53,106 nucleotides of DNA from Actinomycetaceae bacterium (lineage in GTDB: Bacteria > Actinomycetota > Actinomycetes > Actinomycetales > Actinomycetaceae), in assembly GCA_030532515.1 (NCBI GenBank), contig JAUNKY010000012.1, positions 1 through 53,106 of the forward strand, in the 5' to 3' direction. The position numbers were made by a program, and so were the translations under genes. The notes under the pieces are model-generated. The model was given only the letters and a program-made list of their open reading frames with translations. It did no database searches and was not told where the DNA came from. Each line of letters begins with the position of its first letter. The stretch's first letter is position 1. Below, piece after piece: positions 1-6,873 of the stretch.

Positions 1-250
1 CCCATGCGAATTCAAAGGGCTAGGGTGCTCAGTTCGCACGGGAAACCCGTTTCGTATGCGAAAACACAGGGCAGCGAGCCCGGTTTCGCACGGGAAACCG
101 CTTTCGTATGCGAATTCAAAGGGCTAGGGTGCTCAGATCGCACGGGAAACCGCTTTCATATGCGAATTTAGGGGTGCCACGCGCTGGATTCGCGCGCGAA
201 ACCCGCTTCCCATGCGAAAAGGCAGGGCAGCGGGCTTGGATTCGCACGGC
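1..250. repeat. Family A palindrome array, 52-bp period (left)
   Basis: Five 30-bp imperfect palindromes start at 33, 85, 137, 189 and 241, exactly 52 bp apart; the tail of another ends at 10. Each has a first arm TTCGCACGGGAAA and a second arm whose reverse complement is TTCGCATACGAAA, so the outer 6 bp and inner 4 bp pair and a central CGG/TAC bubble does not. Unit 4 is diverged and unit 5 keeps only the first arm. The 22-bp spacers are related rather than unique; the ones at 11-32 and 115-136 are identical. Open frames here are not credible. The same repeat, inverted, lies at 42105-42238. Confidence 0.85.
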
Positions 251-274
251 ACAGCAACTCGCACGTAAAACGGG

Positions 275-280
275 TAAGAT
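275..280 (+). promoter_or_regulatory. Possible -10 box of the glycosylase gene
   Basis: TAAGAT lies 34 bp before the start codon at 314, just after the last family A unit. No convincing -35 hexamer is visible at the expected distance. Confidence 0.3.
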
Positions 281-313
281 GAGGCAGAGTAGCCCTGCGT
301 CGGAAGGACAACA

Positions 314-742
314 ATGCGCCTGTGGACACTCCACCCTAAGTACCTCGATCGCCAAGGCCTCACCGCCTGCTGGCGCGAAGCCCTTTTAGCTCAAGCTGTA
401 ATCGCTGGCAGAACTAAAGGATACACGCAGCATCCGCAACTGAAGCGCTTCAAAGACTGCGATGAACCGTTGGCTGCCGTGGGCACCTACCTCAACTACG
501 TCCAGCAAGAAGCTACCCAGAGAGGCTACAAATTCGACGCGACGCGGATTGACATAATAGATCCGCGCATCGTCATTCCGGCAACGGACGGTCAAGTAGC
601 TTACGAGCGCGCACACTTGCTGCGTAAACTAGCGGTGCGCACGCCCTCGCTGGCTCCGGTTCTAGAAGCAGACCTCACCCCCGAACTACACCCCATGTTT
701 ACCAGCACAAAGGGCCCCATTGCGGACTGGGAACGCCTCTAG
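314..742 (+). CDS. Pyrimidine dimer DNA glycosylase-like protein (Pyr_excise family)
   Basis: A 142-residue protein opening MRLWTLHPKYLDRQGLTACW and continuing with REALLAQAV and a HPQL segment, the pattern of bacterial Pyr_excise (T4 endonuclease V-like) proteins. Family members are thought to excise UV pyrimidine dimers, but many cellular members have not been tested, so activity is inferred. The N-terminal threonine used by T4 endonuclease V is not present directly after Met. The start is supported by GGAAGGA a few bases upstream. It stands alone between the left repeat array and an unrelated gene. Length is normal for the family. Confidence 0.75.
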   Translation: MRLWTLHPKYLDRQGLTACWREALLAQAVIAGRTKGYTQHPQLKRFKDCDEPLAAVGTYLNYVQQEATQRGYKFDATRIDIIDPRIVIPATDGQVAYERAHLLRKLAVRTPSLAPVLEADLTPELHPMFTSTKGPIADWERL

Positions 743-871
743 CGCCCGTTCAAACGATGCAAATTGAGCTAAAAACTTAGTATCTCACCTGCTAAAACGG
801 ACTTTCCCTACAAGATGCGGACCCTACAGGTACTCGATATGATGGGATTAGTCTCAGGAAAGGAGATAGAA

Positions 872-1147
872 ATGAACCTGGACGATATTAAGAACACCGT
901 TTCCCAAAAGGTAACCGAACTTACCGGTCAGGAAGTTGACCTAGACGCAGTTGTCGGCGGCCAAGCAAACTTAGCCAGTGTTAAAGACCAGGTATCTGCA
1001 AAGGTAGCTGAACTGGCAACTGAAGAGAACACCGATGGTCTCTTGGATAAGGTAGCCGGCGCTGTTGATTCTGCTACCGGCGGTAAGTTCACCGATAAGA
1101 TCGATGCCGCACGCGATTTCATCGACTCTAAGCTGGGCGACGAGTGA
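872..1147 (+). CDS. MT0933-like small antitoxin-family protein
   Basis: A 91-residue acidic, helix-rich protein with repeated short segments of the type D-x-V-x-x-K-V-x-E-L and G-L-L-D-K-V-A-G-A-V, and an aspartate-rich C-terminus. It resembles the Rv0909/MT0933 small antitoxin family of Actinobacteria by pattern. The start at 872 is chosen because AAAGGAG lies 6-12 nt upstream; an in-frame ATG at 815 has no such site. No toxin gene lies next to it: the flanking genes are a glycosylase and rsmI. A stress-related or structural role is equally possible. Confidence 0.6.
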   Translation: MNLDDIKNTVSQKVTELTGQEVDLDAVVGGQANLASVKDQVSAKVAELATEENTDGLLDKVAGAVDSATGGKFTDKIDAARDFIDSKLGDE

Positions 1148-1234
1148 CAGCCTGCTCCCAAAGAGCAAACCACTGCGAAGTCAACCTGCACATAAGAAGA
1201 TCTCGCAAAGCCAACACTCTTAGTTAGCTAAAAC

Positions 1235-1269
1235 GTTTTTGGGGGGGTGCCTGTGCACCTCCCAAAAAC
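1235..1269 (+). terminator. Candidate stem-loop between the small protein and rsmI
   Basis: GTTTTTGGG pairs with CCCAAAAAC around a GC-rich centre, and a second C-rich, A-rich segment follows (1271-1287) that can pair with the same left arm. It lies about 90 nt after the stop at 1147. No clean T-run follows, so termination is uncertain. Confidence 0.4.
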
Positions 1270-1330
1270 GTACCCACCCCCAAAAATTTACCCTCGAACA
1301 GCTTCTTGCACATATGGGACAATGGGTAAC

Positions 1331-2206
1331 GTGAAAGATGAAGCTAACCGCCCTCGGGAAGAAAAAGAAACCGTGCAGCCCGCCGGAAGTATCCTGCTTG
1401 CTGCCACGCCTATTGGTGATACGGACGATGCCTCGCCACGCCTGTTAAAAGCGCTCCAAGAAGCCGACTTAATCGGCGCCGAAGATACGCGCAAACTACT
1501 GAACCTGTGCGGGCGTTTAGGGATTAAACCCACCGCGAAAATCATCGCGCTGCACGAACATAATGAGAATGAACGCGCGGAAAAACTAATCGAAGCTGCC
1601 CGCTCTGGCCAGCGAGTAATGGTAGTTTCCGACGCCGGTATGCCCACTGTTTCGGACCCCGGATTCCGCGTTGCCTCAGAAGCGGCCGCGGCAGAAATCA
1701 AAGTTTCTGCGCTGCCAGGGCCTTCCGCCGTGCTCACCGCGTTGGCGGTGTCGGGGCTACCGTCAGATCGGTTCTGTTTTGATGGATTCGTTCCCCGCAA
1801 GGAAAGCGATCGGCGAAAGTTCTTCAGCGGATTGCAAACCGAGCCACGCACCATCATTGTTTTCGAATCACCAAAGCGGGTGCATGATACTTTCGTAACC
1901 ATGGCAGAAATCTTGGGTGCGGACCGCAAGGTGGCAATGTGCCGTGAACTTACCAAGACTTACGAAGAAATTGTGCGGGGCACGGTGGGTGAGCTGCAAG
2001 AGTTTACCGAGGGCGAAATCCGCGGCGAAATTACCATAGTAATCGCTGGAGCCGAAAAAACTAGCCAGGATCCAGCAGTTTATGTGGCGCAGGTTAAAGC
2101 CCTTGCCGCAGAGGGCATGCGTCTAAAAGACGCGGCAGCGCAGGTGGCGGTGGCAACGGGACTGCGAAAGAACGAGCTCTTCCAAGCCGCTTTGGCCGCG
2201 AAATAA
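1331..2206 (+). CDS. rsmI: 16S rRNA (cytidine1402-2'-O)-methyltransferase RsmI
   Basis: A 291-residue SAM-dependent methyltransferase of the tetrapyrrole-methylase fold. Visible hallmarks are ATPIGDTDDASPRLLKAL near the N-terminus, GAEDTRKLL, the SDAGMPTVSDPG loop, ALPGPSAVLTAL and FDGFVPRK. It methylates the ribose of C1402 in 16S rRNA. The GTG at 1331 is preferred: a -10-like GACAAT ends 7 nt before it and no Shine-Dalgarno is present, which suggests a leaderless transcript; an ATG at 1322 would add three residues. Upstream in-frame extension to 1247 runs through the hairpin and is rejected. Confidence 0.92.
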   Translation: MKDEANRPREEKETVQPAGSILLAATPIGDTDDASPRLLKALQEADLIGAEDTRKLLNLCGRLGIKPTAKIIALHEHNENERAEKLIEAARSGQRVMVVSDAGMPTVSDPGFRVASEAAAAEIKVSALPGPSAVLTALAVSGLPSDRFCFDGFVPRKESDRRKFFSGLQTEPRTIIVFESPKRVHDTFVTMAEILGADRKVAMCRELTKTYEEIVRGTVGELQEFTEGEIRGEITIVIAGAEKTSQDPAVYVAQVKALAAEGMRLKDAAAQVAVATGLRKNELFQAALAAK

Positions 2207-2322
2207 ACAGTTTTTTCGCGCGGGTGAAGCCTGCTTTCGGCTGGACTCAAGCCGTGCTCACAATGAAACTCGCATGGCAGTTCAGCTCCAGGACAAAGTA
2301 GAGAAACCGATGCCAAAAGGCA

Positions 2323-2328
2323 TAAACT
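2323..2328 (+). promoter_or_regulatory. -10 box for leaderless metG
   Basis: TAAACT ends 7 nt before the metG ATG and no ribosome-binding site lies between them. This spacing puts transcription start at or next to the start codon. Confidence 0.5.
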
Positions 2329-2335
2329 ATTAACT

Positions 2336-4141
2336 ATGAGTCGTATTTTATCTGCAGTTGCTTGGCCGTATGCAAACGGCCCTCGTCATATTGGACACGT
2401 AGCCGGTTTCGGCGTACCTTCGGACGTATTCTCAAGGTACATGCGAATGCAGGGACACGACGTACTGATGGTCTCTGGGACCGACGAACACGGCACCCCG
2501 ATTCTGGTAGCAGCTGATGGTAAGGGGATTACTCCGCGCCAGTTAGCCGATGAAAATAACCGTTTGATCGTAGAAGACCTGGTTCAGCTGGGGCTTTCCT
2601 ATGACCTCTTCACCCGCACCACCACCGGAAACCACTACCAGGTAGTCCAAGCGATGTTTGAAGTGGTGCGCGACAACGGCTATATGCTGGTGCAAACCAC
2701 TCACGGCGCTATTTCTCCTTCCACTGGACGGACTCTTCCAGACCGTTACATTGAAGGTACTTGCCCACTGTGCGGTGACGGTGGAGCCCGCGGCGACCAA
2801 TGTGATGCGTGCGGTAACCAGCTGGACCCAACTGACTTAATCAACCCGGTTTCTCGCATTAATGGTGAGACTCCTAAGTTTATTGAAACTGACCATTACT
2901 TCTTGGACCTGCCAGCTTTGGCTAGTGCGCTTTCGAACTGGTTGGATGAGCGTGAACAGTCTGGTACTTGGCGTCCAAACGTCATTAAGTTCTCGCAGAA
3001 CTTCTTAGAAGATATCCGTCCGCGCGCCATGACTCGCGACATTGACTGGGGTATTCCGGTTCCAGGTTGGGAAGACCAGCCTTCGAAGCGCCTTTACGTG
3101 TGGTTCGACGCGGTAGTTGGCTACCTGTCAGCATCGATTGAATGGGCACGCCGCAGCGGTGATCCGGAAGCTTGGCGCAAGTGGTGGAACGACCCAGAAG
3201 CTTTGTCTTACTACTTCATGGGTAAGGACAATATCGTTTTCCACTCGCAGATTTGGCCCGCAGAAATCTTGGGCTACAACGGCGGAGGCGACAAGGGCGG
3301 TCAGCCTGGACCATTCGGTCAGTTGAACTTGCCTACTGAGGTGGTTTCTTCAGAGTTCCTCACGATGGAAGGCCGTAAGTTTGCGTCCTCGCGCGGAATC
3401 GTAATCTATGTGCGCGATATGCTGTCTCGCTACCAGCCAGACGCGCTGCGCTACTTTATTTCCGCAGCCGGTCCGGAAAGCTCAGACGCAGACTTCACCT
3501 GGGCAGAATTCGTGCGTCGCACTAACTCTGAACTGGTAGCTGGCTGGGGTAACTTGGTTAACCGCGCGGCTTCGATGATTAACAAGCGTTTCGGGCAGAT
3601 TCCGCAGCCGGGGCAGTTGGAAGCAATCGACCAGGCGCTACTGGACCAGTTGGCAGCCGGTTTTGCCGAGGTCGGTGAGCTAATCGGCTCGCACCGTCAA
3701 AAGGCTGCTATTGCCACGGTTATGCGTTTGGTTGGTGAAGCTAATAAGTACGTGGCTGACACCGAGCCTTTTAAGTTGAAGGATCCTTCACAAGAAGAAC
3801 GTTTGGCAACGATTCTATGGACTTTGGCCCAGGCCGTTTCTGACCTGAACACTATGATGAGCCCATTCTTGCCTCATTCTGCTAACGCGATCGACCTGGT
3901 AATGGGTGGCGCGGGCGATCTGGCTCCGATGCCTGCTATTGAAGAGGTAGTGGACTTGGATGTGACTAATGAGGATGGTTCGCCGCGCACTTACCCGATT
4001 ATTACCGGCGACTACAAGTTCCCGAAGTGGGAGCGTCGTGACGTAGTAGTGGGTACTAAGATTGAGAAGCCAAAGCCAGTTTTCGTGAAGCTAGATGAGG
4101 CGATTATCGAAGAAGAGCTGGAGCGCTACGCGGGTATTTAG
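2336..4141 (+). CDS. metG: Methionyl-tRNA synthetase
   Basis: A 601-residue class I aminoacyl-tRNA synthetase that charges tRNA-Met. The HIGH motif is in [11 protein letters not shown] at residues 9-19, a four-cysteine zinc knuckle CPLC...CDACG near 140-160, [10 protein letters not shown] near 260, and the KMSKS loop appears as RKFASSRG near 350. The C-terminal EMAP-type tRNA-binding domain of longer MetRS proteins is absent, as in many Actinobacteria. The start has no Shine-Dalgarno and is predicted leaderless. It is expressed alone: the gap to the next gene is 95 bp. Confidence 0.97.
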   Translation: MSRILSAVAWPYANGPRHIGHVAGFGVPSDVFSRYMRMQGHDVLMVSGTDEHGTPILVAADGKGITPRQLADENNRLIVEDLVQLGLSYDLFTRTTTGNHYQVVQAMFEVVRDNGYMLVQTTHGAISPSTGRTLPDRYIEGTCPLCGDGGARGDQCDACGNQLDPTDLINPVSRINGETPKFIETDHYFLDLPALASALSNWLDEREQSGTWRPNVIKFSQNFLEDIRPRAMTRDIDWGIPVPGWEDQPSKRLYVWFDAVVGYLSASIEWARRSGDPEAWRKWWNDPEALSYYFMGKDNIVFHSQIWPAEILGYNGGGDKGGQPGPFGQLNLPTEVVSSEFLTMEGRKFASSRGIVIYVRDMLSRYQPDALRYFISAAGPESSDADFTWAEFVRRTNSELVAGWGNLVNRAASMINKRFGQIPQPGQLEAIDQALLDQLAAGFAEVGELIGSHRQKAAIATVMRLVGEANKYVADTEPFKLKDPSQEERLATILWTLAQAVSDLNTMMSPFLPHSANAIDLVMGGAGDLAPMPAIEEVVDLDVTNEDGSPRTYPIITGDYKFPKWERRDVVVGTKIEKPKPVFVKLDEAIIEEELERYAGI

Positions 4142-4236
4142 GGTTTACTTCGTCGCTTTGGTAAACGTTTCTGTCGCGTTGTGAGGTAGTTTGCCGTTGC
4201 GCTGGCGTAAGTTCAGTAGAGGCTTTTAGGAAGAGT

Positions 4237-4608
4237 ATGTTTTCGTTTGGACCTAAAACAACGCCCCAGCAGGTTGGTCTGGGAGTGGGGTTTGTGACGG
4301 GCGGGTTGATTTCGCTGCTGGTTTCACTGCTGCTCTTGAAGTTTCTGCCTGCGGTGGCTGTTGTGGCGGTTCCGGTAGTTTTGTCTTTGCTGGCATTTGC
4401 GATTGTGAAACATGCTAAGCCTAGTTATCGCGACCCGGCTTCTTTGGTGATTGCGTTTGCAATGTTTGGGGTCACTTTTGGTGGAATGATGTTTACGATT
4501 CTATTCCACGAGCGCTTTCAGGCATTGGCTTGGGCGGTGATTGGGATTTATTTCTTGAGTTCTTTGGGGATTCATTTTTACGCATATCGAGAGGTGACGA
4601 AGGAATGA
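4237..4608 (+). CDS. Small four-helix membrane protein 1
   Basis: I do not recognise a family. The 123-residue protein has about four hydrophobic helices (roughly 13-35, 38-57, 68-90, 93-113) and a short basic loop (KHAKPSYRD) between helices 2 and 3. The start follows TTAGGAAG. Its stop overlaps the next start as ATGA, so the two are surely co-translated. It shares the layout and the loose F-x-T-G-G-x-x-S motif with the proteins at 4605 and 5098, so the three look like a diverged local family. Confidence 0.7.
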   Translation: MFSFGPKTTPQQVGLGVGFVTGGLISLLVSLLLLKFLPAVAVVAVPVVLSLLAFAIVKHAKPSYRDPASLVIAFAMFGVTFGGMMFTILFHERFQALAWAVIGIYFLSSLGIHFYAYREVTKE

Positions 4609-4967
4609 ATAGTCAGGCAGAGCGCGGCCCTATGGTTGCCGGTATTTTACTTGGCGCCATTACTGCCTATGGGGTATCGGTTGCAGTGATGGTATTTATT
4701 TCTTTGTGGATGCTGGTATTAGTGCCGGTGATCTATGGGGCTATCGTCTATTTCTTATTCGATTACAAGATTCCCGCGGGTGGCTGGCAGAAGTCGCCGC
4801 GGGTGATAGCCTTCGGCACGGGTTTGTTAACTGGCGCTGCGGTGAGCGTGGTGATGCTGCGTGTTGACCAGCTTAGCCTTTTCTGGGGGCTTTCCCTGCT
4901 GGGATTGTACTTCGGGATGTACATGTATGTGACGAATGCGATGAGGGTGAAGAAGTCGGCTAAGTAG
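4605..4967 (+). CDS. Small four-helix membrane protein 2
   Basis: A 120-residue hydrophobic protein of unknown function; the first codon overlaps the preceding stop (ATGA at 4605-4608) and GAAGGA sits just upstream, which fixes the start. About four membrane helices, a polar loop with KIPAGGWQKSPR between helices 2 and 3, and a basic C-terminus (RVKKSAK). The segment GTGLLTGAAVSVVML after that loop lines up with GFITGGAVSVPML in the protein at 5098, which suggests common descent. Confidence 0.7.
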   Translation: MNSQAERGPMVAGILLGAITAYGVSVAVMVFISLWMLVLVPVIYGAIVYFLFDYKIPAGGWQKSPRVIAFGTGLLTGAAVSVVMLRVDQLSLFWGLSLLGLYFGMYMYVTNAMRVKKSAK

Positions 4968-5097
4968 GCGCACGGAAGTACGTGGTCTGACCTCAAATTT
5001 TGCACATTTTCCCTATGTTTTGGACCTGCACATTTATTTCAACAATTACACTAGACTGAAATTGGGTAGTTGTCGATTTCGATCGCAGGAGGGAAAA

Positions 5098-5481
5098 ATG
5101 GACTTCCTAATTCCGAAAAATAATCAACAGCGCCTGGCCGGAGTGCTTGGAGTAGCAGTCGGAGCAGTGCTCGGCTTCTATACTTCAAAAATGCTCATTG
5201 CCTACGGATTAACTTGGGCGCCGTTGCTACTTCCGTTTGTGTTTGCGCTACTTGCGTTTGCTTTAATCAAGCAGGCAGTGCGTACCAAAGTAGAGAGTAA
5301 AGTTCGCACCTCAATCTTTTTAAGCGCAGGTTTCATCACCGGCGGAGCAGTCTCAGTGCCGATGCTTTCTGGGATTTCTTTTCTGCGGATGCTTACGGTT
5401 TTTGCATTCTACTTCATGATTTGGTTGGGGATTATTTTCGTTTACCGCACCAAGATAGAAGGTATGTGGGATCACGAGTAG
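5098..5481 (+). CDS. Small four-helix membrane protein 3
   Basis: A 127-residue membrane protein of unknown function. The start at 5098 is chosen for GCAGGAGGG 6 nt upstream; an earlier in-frame ATG at 5020 lacks a site and would add an unlikely hydrophilic leader. Predicted helices lie near 13-35, 38-55, 68-90 and 92-112 with a basic loop (RTKVESKVR) in the middle. It resembles the two preceding proteins in length, topology and the F-I-T-G-G-A-V-S segment. A 130-bp gap separates it from protein 2, so it may have its own promoter. Confidence 0.7.
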   Translation: MDFLIPKNNQQRLAGVLGVAVGAVLGFYTSKMLIAYGLTWAPLLLPFVFALLAFALIKQAVRTKVESKVRTSIFLSAGFITGGAVSVPMLSGISFLRMLTVFAFYFMIWLGIIFVYRTKIEGMWDHE

Positions 5482-5497
5482 CCGCTGAGAAGGGTAG

Positions 5498-6514
5498 TTA
5501 GCGGGGGCTAATTTTTACGGCCGAGGACGCCCGTACAATCACCGTGGGGACCTCTTCGGTAACAGTGTGGGGCGCTGCGCCTTTAAGTACGGAAACTAAG
5601 AGTTCCGCGGCGTGGGTTCCCAGTGTTTCTGGGTTGCGGTTCATTGCGGAAATCGCCGGTTTTACCACGCGACAAATAGGGGAGTCTTCGCAAGAAACTA
5701 ATAGCATATCTTGCCCGGGGGTGAGGTTGTTGTCGTACAGGGCTTGCAGTCCGCCCAGGGCAAGGACTTCGTTTTCGAAGATAAGTGCTTGTGGGGCGAT
5801 TCCGTTTGCTAAAAATCGTTCAGTTTCAATGTATCCGGCGTATTCGGTGAATTCGGTGTTAGCCGCGATTTTTAGGTTGAGAACGACTTCTTTTGCGTAG
5901 GTTTTGAGTGCGTTGATGCGCCGCTGTGTGTGGAGACGAGTGGATGCCCCGCAAATGTAGGCTACTGAGGTGCATCCTTGAGCGACCAGGTGTTTGGCGA
6001 TTTCCACCATCATTTCACCGTCGTTGGCTAAGACGGCGCTGGCGTGGGGCATGGTGTTGCCAATGAATACTGCGGGTAGGTCCAGTTCGTGTAAGAGCTC
6101 GGCCCGTTTATCGGAAGCTTGGGGGTTAACGACTACTACTGCGTCGACTTTTCGCTGGGCCCACCAGGTGCGGTAGGTTTCTAACTCGTCGGCGAAGTCT
6201 GCGGCTAGATGTAGAACCAGCTGGTAGCCGTCTTGGTGGAGTCGAGTTTGTAGTCCGACCATGAAGTTGAAATAGAAGCGTTCTGAAGTGTGCGAGGTAG
6301 TTGGTTTGGGGATTACTAGTCCAATGGTTTGGGAAACTGCGGCTGAGAGTGCCCGCGCGTAAGAGTTGGGGGTCCAGCCCATTGTGGCGGCAACTTCGAG
6401 GATTCGGTCGCGGGTTTCGGCAGAGACGCCGGATTTGTCGTTAAGGGCGAAAGAGACGGCGGCGGGGCTGACTTGGGCGGCGCGGGCGATGTCTTTAATA
6501 GTGGTGCGCTTCAC
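5498..6514 (-). CDS. LacI-family transcriptional regulator of the glycan locus
   Basis: A 338-residue repressor-type protein. The N-terminal helix-turn-helix reads TIKDIARAAQVSPAAVSFAL followed by the hinge region (residues about 4-60), then a periplasmic-binding-type effector domain. The GTG at 6514 is preferred over ATG at 6520 because TAAGGA abuts the ATG but lies 6 nt from the GTG. It is divergent from the GH38/GH5/ABC operon and is very likely its local regulator, responding to an imported manno-oligosaccharide or a breakdown product (inference). A matching operator candidate is at 6718-6733. Confidence 0.9.
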   Translation of the reverse strand: MKRTTIKDIARAAQVSPAAVSFALNDKSGVSAETRDRILEVAATMGWTPNSYARALSAAVSQTIGLVIPKPTTSHTSERFYFNFMVGLQTRLHQDGYQLVLHLAADFADELETYRTWWAQRKVDAVVVVNPQASDKRAELLHELDLPAVFIGNTMPHASAVLANDGEMMVEIAKHLVAQGCTSVAYICGASTRLHTQRRINALKTYAKEVVLNLKIAANTEFTEYAGYIETERFLANGIAPQALIFENEVLALGGLQALYDNNLTPGQDMLLVSCEDSPICRVVKPAISAMNRNPETLGTHAAELLVSVLKGAAPHTVTEEVPTVIVRASSAVKISPR

Positions 6515-6530
6515 GGGCATTCCTTACCGG

Positions 6531-6661
6531 ATTTGTTACTATTTGTTACTTCCGCATCGATGCGGGAGTTGGTGTTCCCGCATGGGGTGGCGGGGTGGGA
6601 ACGGTGGATTTGTTTGCTTTGTCCTGCTTCTCATCGATGCGGGAGTTGGCGTTCCCGCATT
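6531..6661. repeat. Family B repeats, two copies about 77 bp apart
   Basis: Two palindromes ATGCGGGA...TCCCGCAT centred near 6571.5 and 6648.5. Each is preceded by a T/G-rich tail of the form GGATTTGTT..TTTGT. Copies with the same tail occur at 47271-47330 (inverted) and near 53000-53054. The pair lies between the LacI gene and its divergent operon but the family is dispersed, so it is not specific to this regulator. Confidence 0.75.
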
Positions 6662-6717
6662 GGTTGGGGACGAGGGCGGAAATCAAACGTTATAAAATCT
6701 TTATCTAACCCTAGTTT

Positions 6718-6733
6718 ACTAAACCGTTTTAGT
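6718..6733 (+). promoter_or_regulatory. Candidate LacI-family operator and promoter of the glycan operon
   Basis: ACTAAACCGTTTTAGT is a 16-bp palindrome with the central CG typical of LacI-family operators; 7 of 8 base pairs are symmetric. Directly after it lies TCGATAGTATCGA (6733-6745), a perfect 13-bp palindrome containing a possible -10 TAGTAT. Overlap of the two would allow simple repression. Confidence 0.5.
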
Positions 6734-6752
6734 CGATAGTATCGAAACATGC

Positions 6753-6857
6753 CTCACTGAAGAGGTACTTTCCCGAAATTGGAAAACTTCTCACCGCAGA
6801 AGCCCTTTCCTTAAACCGGAAACCCCTCACCGCAGAGGCCCCTCAAACGAGGAAACC
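6753..6857 (+). repeat. Three 36-37-bp repeats in the glycan operon leader
   Basis: Units begin at 6753, 6790 and 6826 with CTCACTGAAGAGG, CTCACCGCAGAAG and CTCACCGCAGAGG and each ends with a purine-rich GGAAA segment. The first and third can form small hairpins CCTC/GAGG with six-base loops. They fill the leader between the presumed promoter and the start codon at 6874. Confidence 0.55.
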
Positions 6858-6873
6858 AGACGAAGGAGTCAAA

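Noticed and set aside
1-250. CRISPR array call for the 30-bp repeats with 22-bp spacers
   Set aside because: Spacers are related or identical to one another and shorter than usual, the repeats are imperfect and diverge, and there are no cas genes.
108-389. Open frames across the left repeat array
   Set aside because: They are made of repeat units, lack ribosome sites and overlap the start of the real gene at 314.
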